A DNA stretch of 5,771 bases from Bifidobacterium breve (lineage in GTDB: Bacteria; Actinomycetota; Acidimicrobiia; Acidimicrobiales; Ilumatobacteraceae). Of the stretch, positions 1 to 5,771 are shown in pieces. The DNA is taken from the NCBI GenBank assembly GCA_945896935.1, contig CAMDER010000116.1:1-5771 (forward strand), given 5' to 3'. Below the pieces are notes generated by a model, which had not been told where the DNA came from, searched no databases, and saw nothing but the letters and a program-made list of their open reading frames with translations. Within the stretch, counting starts at the first letter, position 1, and each line of letters opens with the position of its first letter. The position numbers and the translations under genes were made by a program.

Positions 1-543
1 GTACATGTCGGCGAGCCTGGCAGCGGCGTCGCGATTTTGGCTGATGGCCCTCGTGGATATGACGTGCGTGGAAATGCTCTGATGTTGACATTGCTGCGTT
101 CACCGAAGTTCCCCGACCCACAGGCCGATATTGGACGACAGCGCGTTGAATGGTCGCTGTACATCGATCACAGTTCGGGTGATGTTGAAGCGCTTGAAAT
201 TGAAAGCGCGAAAATTGCTCACCCATATCGGCTGCTACTCGGAACCCCTGCAACGATTAGTTCGGGAGTCCGACTTGATGTTCGAGGAGCGTTAATCAGT
301 GTCATCAAGCCAGCTGATGATGGATCGGGAGACCTCGTGGTCAGACTTTGGGAAACCAGGGGAGCAAGCACATCGGGCACTATGAGCATCTCGCGGCCGG
401 CGGGGGTTGTTGTTCAGTGCAATGCCTTGGAAGAGCCGTTGGACACACTATCGATTTCGGTCAATGACGGAATCATCGATGTGCAACTTGCGCCCTTCCA
501 GATTCAGACGTTGAGGATTAGTACCTCATTGATGGCACAATGA
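1..543 (+). CDS. GH38 alpha-mannosidase, C-terminal fragment (5' end outside window)
   Basis: The reading frame is open to the left edge, so this is the last 180 codons of a longer gene. A TTG at 37 is an internal Leu codon: the 12 codons before it continue the same fold. The visible part looks like the C-terminal beta-sandwich region of glycoside hydrolase family 38 alpha-mannosidases. Recognisable segments are GVAILADGPRGYDVRG (residues 9-24 from the edge), the stretch LLRSPKFPDPQADIGR (31-46) typical of this family, LVVRLWETRGA (112-122) and the ending PFQIQTLRI (165-173). Family members hydrolyse terminal alpha-mannosides. The metal-binding catalytic domain lies upstream, so activity cannot be judged here. 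No signal peptide can be assessed. The next gene starts 4 nt after the stop, suggesting cotranscription. Recognition is from sequence memory of the family. Confidence 0.85.
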   Translation, partial: VHVGEPGSGVAILADGPRGYDVRGNALMLTLLRSPKFPDPQADIGRQRVEWSLYIDHSSGDVEALEIESAKIAHPYRLLLGTPATISSGVRLDVRGALISVIKPADDGSGDLVVRLWETRGASTSGTMSISRPAGVVVQCNALEEPLDTLSISVNDGIIDVQLAPFQIQTLRISTSLMAQ

Positions 544-547
544 CGTC

Positions 548-952
548 ATGAGTTCGCTGTCAGCAACGGAGGCAACACCGCTTTTAATTTTTGATGGCGA
601 CTGTGCTTTCTGCACGCGCTGTGTGCGATTCATTGAACGCCGAATTCGTCGACATCCCCGCATTCAGTCGTGGCAGAGATCTGACCTAGCCGATTTGGGT
701 TTGACCCAAGAGCAATGCGAAACCGCGGTGCAGTTGATCGAAGACGGCCGGACAACATCGGCTCACGTGGCTATCGCTCGCCTTTTGATCTATGGCAAGT
801 GGGGCTGGGCCGTACTTGGTTACTTGTTGTTAGTGCCTGGCGTCAAACAGATCGCTGGAGTTGTTTACCGATGGGTAGCAAAGAACCGCGACCGAATGCC
901 CGGGGGAACGGCCGAGTGCGCATTGCCTCAAAGCGAGCGCACCGAGCGTTAA
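548..952 (+). CDS. DCC-family (DUF393) thiol-disulfide oxidoreductase-like protein
   Basis: A 134-residue protein of the DCC/DUF393 family (predicted thiol-disulfide oxidoreductases). The signature FDGDCAFCTRCVRF lies at residues 15-28: Asp16 and Asp18 precede a CxxC made of Cys19 and Cys22, and Cys25 adds a third cysteine three residues on. Another cysteine near the C-terminus (Cys124) is also seen. A hydrophobic stretch (about 85-110, WAVLGYLLLVPGV onward) is common in this family and may associate with membrane rather than form a true transmembrane helix. No signal peptide is visible, so a cytoplasmic location is likely. Length is normal for the family. The ATG is 4 nt after the mannosidase stop, without a clear Shine-Dalgarno sequence, so translation probably depends on coupling. 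The physiological substrate is unknown for most members, and its pairing with a mannosidase gives no obvious clue. Confidence 0.88.
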   Translation: MSSLSATEATPLLIFDGDCAFCTRCVRFIERRIRRHPRIQSWQRSDLADLGLTQEQCETAVQLIEDGRTTSAHVAIARLLIYGKWGWAVLGYLLLVPGVKQIAGVVYRWVAKNRDRMPGGTAECALPQSERTER

Positions 953-959
953 TTTGGCA

Positions 960-988
960 ACTGAAGCCGTTCTAATTGGGCTTCAAGT
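960..988 (+). repeat. Imperfect inverted repeat (hairpin) between DCC gene and mutase operon
   Basis: The arms TGAAGCC (962-968) and GGCTTCA (979-985) are perfectly complementary over 7 bp around a 10-nt loop. If A986 is bulged, the stem gains two more pairs (AC at 960-961 with GT at 987-988). It begins 7 nt after the stop codon of the DCC gene and lies upstream of the preferred mutase start. No T-run follows (the next bases are G-rich), so it is not a classical intrinsic terminator. It could be a U-tract-less terminator, an operator, or chance. Confidence 0.4.
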
Positions 989-1023
989 GGGGGAAATGGG
1001 TTGGCAGTCGTCAGAATAGAGGC

Positions 1024-2658
1024 GTGACGAATCCCCGTGAACAATGGCAAAAGGCTTTCGACGATTCGAAAGTTCGTGATGAGAAGTATCAGACGATGTC
1101 GGGCATTCCGCTCGAGCCGGTTTACGGTCCCGAAGACGGCGACTTTCCCGGCGTCTATCCGTACACGCGTGGACCATACGCGTCGATGTATCGCTCAAAG
1201 TTGTGGACGATGCGGATGTTTGCTGGTTTCGGTACCGCCATTGATACCAATCAGCGCTTCAAAGAAATTTTGAAGTCGGGCGGCGACGGACTCTCAACGG
1301 CATTTGACATGCCAACTCTGCTTGGTCTTGACTCTGATGATCCGATGTCACTTGGTGAAGTTGGTCGATGTGGCGTTGCGATTGACACTCTCGCCGATAT
1401 GAGCGACTTGTTCTCCGACATCGACCTCGGAAGTATTACGACTTCAATGACCATCAACTCGCCAGCGGCAGTTTTGTTGGCAATGTTTGTTGCCCAAGCC
1501 GAAAATGCCGGAGTTCCGCGAGCCAAGTTGGGTGGAACATTGCAAAACGACATTTTGAAGGAATATCAAGCTCAAAAAGAGTTTGTCTTCCCTCCACGTC
1601 AGTCAATGCGCCTGGTTCGTGACACCGTGGCTTTTACCGCAGCCGAAATGCCGCGTTGGAACTCAATCTCGATTTCTGGCTACCACATTCGTGAAGCCGG
1701 TTCGACTGCTGCCGAAGAACTGGCATTTACATTGGCCAACGGATTCGCTTACGTCGAGTTGGCCCGTCAAGCCGGTTTGCCAGTTGATGCATTCGCACCA
1801 CGTTTGTCATTCTTCTTCAACGCTCACATTGACTTTTTTGAAGAAATTGCCAAGTACCGCGCGGCCCGCCGCATTTGGGCGCGTTGGATGAAAGAGCGTT
1901 ACGGCGCAACAACTGAGCGTTCGATGCAATTGCGATTCCACACTCAGACTGCAGGCGTGTCATTGACTGCGCAACAGCCCGAAGTCAACATCGTGCGAAC
2001 TGCCATTGAAGCACTTGCTGGTGTGCTTGGTGGAACCCAGTCATTGCACACCAACTCAATGGATGAAGCATTGGCCTTGCCAACCGAACGTTCGGCTCGT
2101 ATCGCGCTACGTACTCAGCAAGTCATTGCTTATGAAACCAATGTTACGCATGTTGCCGACCCTCTAGGCGGCTCGTATTACGTCGAAGCACTGACCGACG
2201 AAATGGAACGTCATGCTGAAGAGATCTTCGCGAAGATCGACGAAATGGGTCATGGATCCATGCTCGAAGGTTGCATTGTTGGTATTGACGACAACTGGTT
2301 CCAGGGTCGTATCGCCGATAGTGCCTATGATCTCGAGCGGGCATTCAATCGCGGAGAGCGCACTATTGTTGGCGTCAGCAAGTTCCTTGAAGGTAACGAA
2401 GAGGACCAGATGGATACCCTCAAGATCACTAATGCTGATGAAAAGAAGCAGCGCGAGCGTTTGTCGGCGGTTAAACAAGACCGCAATGAAGTAGCAGTAC
2501 GAGATGCTCTTGATCGTTTGGCCAAAGACGCGGTTGATACCGAAGTCAACTTGATGCCGGCTCTGATTGATGCTTCGAATGTGTACGCCACCGTTGGCGA
2601 AATGATGAACACCATGGCCGGAGTATTCGGCCGTCACGTCGAGGTACCAACAATCTGA
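1024..2658 (+). CDS. icmA: B12-dependent acyl-CoA mutase large subunit, isobutyryl-CoA mutase-like
   Basis: Large (substrate-binding, TIM-barrel) subunit of an adenosylcobalamin-dependent acyl-CoA mutase, which rearranges the carbon skeleton of a short branched or linear acyl-CoA by a radical mechanism. With the GTG at 1024 it has 544 residues, close to IcmA (about 566), and lacks the cobalamin domain, which is the next gene. Visible motifs are the PYTRGPY region (46-52), FAGFGTA (66-72), STAFDMPTLLG (91-101), SISISGYHIREAG (214-226) with His221 matching the catalytic histidine of methylmalonyl-CoA mutase (MCM), QTAGVSLT (308-315), and GGTQSLHTNSMDEA (336-349). Phe66 and Gln184 replace the Tyr and Arg that bind the methylmalonyl carboxylate, which is the isobutyryl-CoA mutase signature. 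An in-frame TTG at 976 would add 16 residues with no family resemblance and sits inside an inverted repeat, so GTG is preferred. The symbol is by signature; a related substrate is possible. Confidence 0.9.
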   Translation: MTNPREQWQKAFDDSKVRDEKYQTMSGIPLEPVYGPEDGDFPGVYPYTRGPYASMYRSKLWTMRMFAGFGTAIDTNQRFKEILKSGGDGLSTAFDMPTLLGLDSDDPMSLGEVGRCGVAIDTLADMSDLFSDIDLGSITTSMTINSPAAVLLAMFVAQAENAGVPRAKLGGTLQNDILKEYQAQKEFVFPPRQSMRLVRDTVAFTAAEMPRWNSISISGYHIREAGSTAAEELAFTLANGFAYVELARQAGLPVDAFAPRLSFFFNAHIDFFEEIAKYRAARRIWARWMKERYGATTERSMQLRFHTQTAGVSLTAQQPEVNIVRTAIEALAGVLGGTQSLHTNSMDEALALPTERSARIALRTQQVIAYETNVTHVADPLGGSYYVEALTDEMERHAEEIFAKIDEMGHGSMLEGCIVGIDDNWFQGRIADSAYDLERAFNRGERTIVGVSKFLEGNEEDQMDTLKITNADEKKQRERLSAVKQDRNEVAVRDALDRLAKDAVDTEVNLMPALIDASNVYATVGEMMNTMAGVFGRHVEVPTI

Positions 2659-3068
2659 TGAACGCTGAAAACACGTCACTACGAGTTCTCGTTGCCAAAG
2701 TTGGGCTTGACGGCCATGACCGTGGTGTCAAAGTTGTGGCTCGATTGTTGCGTGACGCCGGAATCGAAGTCATTTATACGGGCCTCTTTCAGACTCCTGA
2801 AACAGTTGCGGCAGCCGCTGTCGACGAAGACGTTGATGTCGTAGGTCTTTCGATGTTGTCGGGAGCTCACATGACTCTGGCCCCGCTAGTTGTTGCCGCG
2901 ATCCGAGCGCGTGGCGTCGATATTCCTGTGGTGATCGGTGGAATCGTGCCGAACGGCGATGTTGCTGAATTGAAGGCAGCTGGAATCGCCGAAATTCTTG
3001 GCCCAGGTGCACCAGCCGATGAAGTCGTTGCTGCTGTCCGTCGCGCCGCTGCCAACGCTTCTGTCTGA
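2658..3068 (+). CDS. icmB: Cobalamin-binding small subunit of acyl-CoA mutase
   Basis: A 136-residue B12-binding (Rossmann-like) subunit, the same length as known isobutyryl-CoA mutase small subunits. The base-off/His-on cobalamin motif is complete: DGHDRG at 18-23 with His20 as lower axial cobalt ligand, SML at 65-67 after exactly 41 residues, and GG at 94-95 after 26 more. LFQTPE (43-48) is also typical of mutase B12 domains. Its ATG overlaps the large-subunit stop codon by one base (TGATG, 2656-2660), indicating translational coupling and equal production of the two subunits. No separate Shine-Dalgarno is needed or evident. The GTPase chaperone that normally protects such mutases (MeaB/MeaI type) is not in this window. 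Assignment to the family is firm; icm rather than mcm/hcm naming rests on the partner's active-site residues. Confidence 0.92.
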   Translation: MNAENTSLRVLVAKVGLDGHDRGVKVVARLLRDAGIEVIYTGLFQTPETVAAAAVDEDVDVVGLSMLSGAHMTLAPLVVAAIRARGVDIPVVIGGIVPNGDVAELKAAGIAEILGPGAPADEVVAAVRRAAANASV

Positions 3069-3091
3069 TGAACAGAATCTGATTTACTGAC

Positions 3092-4090
3092 ATGACTCAA
3101 CGACAGGGAGTGCCGATATCGGTTCTTGACCTGTCGATTCTTCGTGAAGGTGCGTCAAGTGCTGAAGCGCTGACGCAAACAACAACGTTGGCTCAATGCG
3201 CTGATGCGTGTGGCTACAAGCGGTTTTGGGTGGCCGAACACCACAACATGCCAAGCGTCGCGTGTACGGCACCCCCAGTACTGATTGGTCACCTTGCTGC
3301 GATGACCTCACGAATCAATGTGGGGTCGGGTGGAGTGATGTTGCCCAACCACGCGCCACTGGTTGTCGCCGAGCAGTTTGCCATGCTCGAGGCTCTGCAC
3401 CCAGGACGTATTGATGTCGGAATCGGCCGAGCACCCGGTACCGATCAGCGAACTGCTGCAGCGGTACGTCGATCTGTTGATGCTTTAGGAGCTGAAGATT
3501 TCCCGACAGACCTTTTTGAATTGATGGATCTTTTAGGTGATCGTCGTTTTGATACAACGATTGGTGATCACTTCAAGGCGACACCCGCTGCGTCGTCGTA
3601 TCCCAAAATCTTTTTGCTTGGATCAAGTGGATACAGCGCGCATCTTGCAGCAAAGTTGGGATTGCCCTTTGGCTTCGCCCACCACTTCGACATGGGCGGA
3701 ACATTTGAAGCGGCCGAAATTTATCGGTCACGATTTGTTCCGTCGCATATTTTGAGCGAGCCATACATGATCGTTACCGCTAATGTTTTGGCGGCCGATA
3801 CCGACGAAGAAGCGCTGTGGCATGCGAAATCATCACGCCTGACGGGCTATTTGCGCCGCAGTGGCCGATTCTTACCATTGCCCTCAGCAGACGATGCCGC
3901 TCGTCATCCAGATATCGCCGAAGCCGAACGGATGCCATCAAGTCGCATTGTTGGAAATGGTGAACATGTTGCTGAACAGCTTCATCAATTGGTTCAACGA
4001 GTCAATGCCGACGAAGCCATGGTGACTGCGGTTGCCTACGAGACCTCGGCGCGAGTGCGCAGTCTTGAATTACTTGCCAAGTATTGGTGA
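3092..4090 (+). CDS. LLM-class flavin-dependent oxidoreductase, MsnO8-type
   Basis: A 332-residue bacterial luciferase-like (LLM) protein, of normal length, probably an FMN-using oxidoreductase with a TIM-barrel fold; E. coli YhbW is a comparable protein. Recognisable blocks are the N-terminal ISVLDLSIL (9-17), FWVAEHHNMP (45-54), the long conserved stretch from Ser73 to Phe96 containing GSGGVMLPNHAP, HPGRIDVGIGRAPGTDQ (103-119), and IFLLGSSGYSAHLAAKLGLP (173-192). No signal peptide is seen, so it is cytoplasmic. The substrate of most family members is unknown, and nothing here sets it. It starts 23 nt after the mutase small subunit on the same strand, so it may be cotranscribed, but no known step links it to the mutase. 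The ATG lacks a convincing Shine-Dalgarno. A convergent gene ends 8 nt beyond its stop. Confidence 0.9.
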   Translation: MTQRQGVPISVLDLSILREGASSAEALTQTTTLAQCADACGYKRFWVAEHHNMPSVACTAPPVLIGHLAAMTSRINVGSGGVMLPNHAPLVVAEQFAMLEALHPGRIDVGIGRAPGTDQRTAAAVRRSVDALGAEDFPTDLFELMDLLGDRRFDTTIGDHFKATPAASSYPKIFLLGSSGYSAHLAAKLGLPFGFAHHFDMGGTFEAAEIYRSRFVPSHILSEPYMIVTANVLAADTDEEALWHAKSSRLTGYLRRSGRFLPLPSADDAARHPDIAEAERMPSSRIVGNGEHVAEQLHQLVQRVNADEAMVTAVAYETSARVRSLELLAKYW

Positions 4091-4098
4091 CTGGTTCT

Positions 4099-4854
4099 TT
4101 ATTGCAGACCATGCAATGCGCCACCGTCAAGCGGTAAACCAACACCGGTCATAAATTTTGCATGTTCTGAACACATGAACGCGGCGACATGACCAAAATC
4201 ATCAGGGTCGCCAACGACTCCCGCTGGAATTGACGCCGCGAGAGCATCGGGGTCGGGATACAACGACGCCAGACGATCAGTGAGATGAAGTCCAGGCTGA
4301 ATCGAGTTCACCGTGATGCCGTCTTTGGCCACTTCGCGCGCGAGAGTCTTCAAGAAACCGGTCAATCCCGCACGTGCGGTATTTGACAAAATCAATCGGT
4401 CTATTGGTTCGCGAACCGAACTTGATGTGATTGCAAGAATACGTCCCCACTTTTGTTTTTGCATGGCCGGCACAACGGCTTGACACATTGCCACACTCGA
4501 GACCAGGTTCAATCGCAGCGCCACGTCGTATGCCTCAATGGGAGTTGACGCAAAGTTGCCTGGGGGAGGCCCACCTGCGTTGGCAATCAAAATATCGATT
4601 CCGCCAAGAAGATCGTTGGTTTGTCCAATCAATGAGGTGACCTGAGCAAGATCACTCACATCGGCGACGACACAATGCACTGTTGCGCCATGAGCGGGCT
4701 TGATTGAATCCTTGGCAATGGCGAGTTTCTCGGCTGATCGTGAAGCCAAAACGACGCTGACCCCATCTGCGGCAAGTGCTCGAGCTGTTGCGAGACCTAA
4801 TCCGCTTGAACCACCGGTAACAAGGGCGCGACGACCAATAATTCGTAGTTCCAT
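4099..4854 (-). CDS. SDR-family oxidoreductase-like protein with altered catalytic Tyr/Lys
   Basis: A short-chain dehydrogenase/reductase fold protein, 251 residues from the ATG at 4854 or 254 from the ATG at 4863. The inner start is preferred because AGGA lies 8 nt before it, and MELRIIGRRALVTGG matches how relatives begin. Numbering here is for the 254-residue form. The Rossmann motif is TGGSSGLG (16-23), NAGG is at 95-98, Asn119 matches the catalytic Asn and Ser147 the catalytic Ser. At the YxxxK position, 13 residues after Ser147 as in FabG, the sequence is SNTAR, so Tyr is Ser160 and Lys is Arg164. VNSIQPG (185-191) and the C-terminal LPLDGGALHG follow the family. This resembles the FabG-like SDR subgroup with an imperfect tetrad. 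Substrate is unknown. It follows the kinase gene by 35 nt (26 with the outer start) and is probably cotranscribed. Confidence 0.88.
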   Translation of the reverse strand: MELRIIGRRALVTGGSSGLGLATARALAADGVSVVLASRSAEKLAIAKDSIKPAHGATVHCVVADVSDLAQVTSLIGQTNDLLGGIDILIANAGGPPPGNFASTPIEAYDVALRLNLVSSVAMCQAVVPAMQKQKWGRILAITSSSVREPIDRLILSNTARAGLTGFLKTLAREVAKDGITVNSIQPGLHLTDRLASLYPDPDALAASIPAGVVGDPDDFGHVAAFMCSEHAKFMTGVGLPLDGGALHGLQ

Positions 4855-4862
4855 GTACGACA

Positions 4863-4866
4863 TCCT
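4863..4866 (-). promoter_or_regulatory. Probable Shine-Dalgarno (AGGA) of the SDR gene
   Basis: On the minus strand AGGA is followed by 8 nt and then the ATG at 4854-4852. The alternative ATG (4863-4861) overlaps this AGGA and would have no usable spacing. This decides the start in favour of the inner ATG. It is one of the few plausible ribosome-binding sites in the window. Confidence 0.45.
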
Positions 4867-4889
4867 AGGCAGGTGTCTATTGGTGGCGA

Positions 4890-5771
4890 CTATCGCTGGC
4901 GAGCCGCGAGAACTGTCTTGAGTCGAGCATCAGCAGAAGGACGTGCGCCGATATGTTCAATGACCCAAGCAGAAATTGTTGTCGCAAAACGCGCGGCTTC
5001 AACGGGTGATTTGTGGACGAGATAATGGGCCAAGAATGATCCAGCAAAAGAGTCACCAGCACCAGTCGCATCCACCAGGTTGTTGGTAGCTGGCGGAATA
5101 TGAGTTGCGTTTCCGTTGTCGTACAGCAATGCACCTTCAGCATCAAGCTTCAAAACAATCAGTGCTCCGGGGAAAATCTTGGTGAGTCCCTCGGCGATCG
5201 CCATTGGTTCGTCACAGCCAGTGAGTACTTGACCCTCTTCTTTATTTGGGAGCACGATGTCAAAATTGAGATCGGCAGTCACCGCCAAAAAGTTTTTGAC
5301 ACCCATCTCTTGAATCATTTGGAATGAGCCAGGGTCAAAAGAAACTGTTGCGCCATGTTCACGAGCAAGGCGAGCCGCTTTGCGAGCAGCCGAACGAGGG
5401 GGATCAGTGAAGAAAGACCACGCAGTGAGGTGCAAGTGCTGTGCCGAAGAAATTGCTTCAACTGGCAACTCGCTTGACATGAGGTAGAAGTCGGCGCCGT
5501 GACCCGAGACCATTGAACGTTGGCCAGTGTGGTCGACGAATACTGCGACTGAGCCAGTTGAGTGCGCTTCGGTTTCAACCAAGTGAGCAATAACTCTTTC
5601 GCGTTCAAGATTTTCTTGAGCAAGTTGTCCGAATCGATCACGACCAATTTTGCCGACGAAGCGAGTATTCATTCCGCATCGACTGGCCCAGACCGCAACG
5701 TTTGCTGCACTTCCTCCGGGCGTGAGCATCACTTCCCCAAAGGTGTCTCCGCCGTGAAGTAGTTCGGAGTT
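4890..5771 (-). CDS. PfkB-family carbohydrate/nucleoside kinase (N-terminus outside window)
   Basis: The frame is open to the right edge, giving 293 visible residues. The ATG at 5732 is internal, because the preceding codons (GGDTFGEV) continue into the family's first conserved region. Numbered from the edge, the substrate-binding signature TPGGSAANVA lies at 17-26, VGKIGRDRFG at 39-48, SFDPGS at 144-149, VLPNKEEG at 173-180, and the ATP-site motif DATGAGDSFAGSF at 234-246 with Asp240 as catalytic base. The fold is ribokinase-like: it transfers the gamma-phosphate of ATP to a sugar or nucleoside hydroxyl in the cytoplasm. Only perhaps a dozen or two N-terminal residues seem missing, judged from family length. 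Substrate cannot be told from the sequence. It ends in TAG and lies upstream of the SDR gene on the same strand. Confidence 0.9.
   Translation of the reverse strand, partial: NSELLHGGDTFGEVMLTPGGSAANVAVWASRCGMNTRFVGKIGRDRFGQLAQENLERERVIAHLVETEAHSTGSVAVFVDHTGQRSMVSGHGADFYLMSSELPVEAISSAQHLHLTAWSFFTDPPRSAARKAARLAREHGATVSFDPGSFQMIQEMGVKNFLAVTADLNFDIVLPNKEEGQVLTGCDEPMAIAEGLTKIFPGALIVLKLDAEGALLYDNGNATHIPPATNNLVDATGAGDSFAGSFLAHYLVHKSPVEAARFATTISAWVIEHIGARPSADARLKTVLAARQR

Noticed and set aside
37..39. TTG at 37 as a gene start for the mannosidase-like protein
   Set aside because: The frame is open to the window edge and the residues before it (VHVGEPGSGVAI) fit the family, so the gene starts upstream of the window.
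541..548. TGACGTCA palindrome as a regulator-binding site
   Set aside because: It spans a stop/start junction inside a probable operon, occurs once in the examined junctions, and an 8-bp palindrome is expected by chance in a window of this size.
715..975. An 86-codon plus-strand frame overlapping the DCC gene
   Set aside because: It is out of frame with a recognisable family protein, lacks motifs, and has unlikely Arg/Trp-rich content.
976..1023. TTG at 976 as the start of the mutase large subunit
   Set aside because: The 16 extra residues (rich in Gly, Lys and Trp) do not resemble mutase N-termini, and the codon falls within an inverted repeat. The GTG at 1024 gives a start like that of homologues.
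2164..2679. A 171-codon open frame on the minus strand, antisense to the end of the mutase large subunit
   Set aside because: It lies wholly opposite a strongly conserved coding region, its protein has no recognisable motif or domain, and it has no independent upstream signal. It is a shadow of the mutase frame.
4101..4117. Hairpin ATTGCA/TGCAAT as an intrinsic terminator
   Set aside because: The stem is only 6 bp and AT-rich, no T-run follows on either strand, and it is within the SDR coding sequence.
5315..5647. Minus-strand 110-codon frame and smaller plus-strand frames over the kinase
   Set aside because: They overlap the PfkB kinase, whose motifs run continuously in its own frame, and none shows a family motif.
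1..5771. A hidden defence system, CRISPR array, insertion sequence or RNA gene
   Set aside because: Both strands are filled by seven recognisable metabolic genes with gaps of 71 nt or less, and no direct repeat arrays, transposase motifs or tRNA-like folds were seen by eye.

Overview
The window reads as ordinary bacterial chromosome of intermediate GC, densely packed with seven protein-coding genes and almost no non-coding sequence. Protein style suggests an actinobacterium (Actinomycetota). Clues are a two-subunit B12-dependent acyl-CoA mutase with a separate 136-residue cobalamin-binding subunit, an MsnO8-type flavin monooxygenase-like protein, a bacterial GH38 mannosidase end, and start codons mostly without a good Shine-Dalgarno sequence. 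An acidimicrobial-type lineage would fit, but this is inferred from impression and not from a search.

Layout. On the + strand: the last 180 codons of a GH38 alpha-mannosidase (1-543, cut by the left edge); a DCC/DUF393 thiol-disulfide oxidoreductase-like protein 4 nt later (548-952); a 71-nt gap holding an imperfect inverted repeat; the mutase large subunit (preferred GTG start at 1024, to 2658); the cobalamin-binding small subunit, overlapping it by one base (2658-3068); and an LLM-class flavin oxidoreductase 23 nt downstream (3092-4090). On the - strand, converging with an 8-nt gap: a PfkB-family sugar/nucleoside kinase (4890 to beyond the right edge) followed by a short-chain dehydrogenase/reductase-like protein (4099-4854, or 4863 with the alternative start), probably one transcription unit.

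How the genes work together. The clear functional pair is the mutase: the large subunit carries the substrate-binding TIM-barrel domain and the small subunit carries the complete cobalamin motif DxHxxG-41-SxL-26-GG. The large subunit has Phe66 and Gln184 where methylmalonyl-CoA mutases have Tyr and Arg. This is the isobutyryl-CoA mutase signature, so the substrate is more likely isobutyryl-/butyryl-CoA or a related acyl-CoA than methylmalonyl-CoA. The second point of note is that the SDR keeps the nucleotide-binding and catalytic Asn/Ser positions but has Ser and Arg in place of the catalytic Tyr and Lys. No mobile element, CRISPR array, RNA gene or defence cassette was seen, and I do not find a convincing new multi-gene system. 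The findings concern substrate specificity, active-site degeneracy and gene starts.
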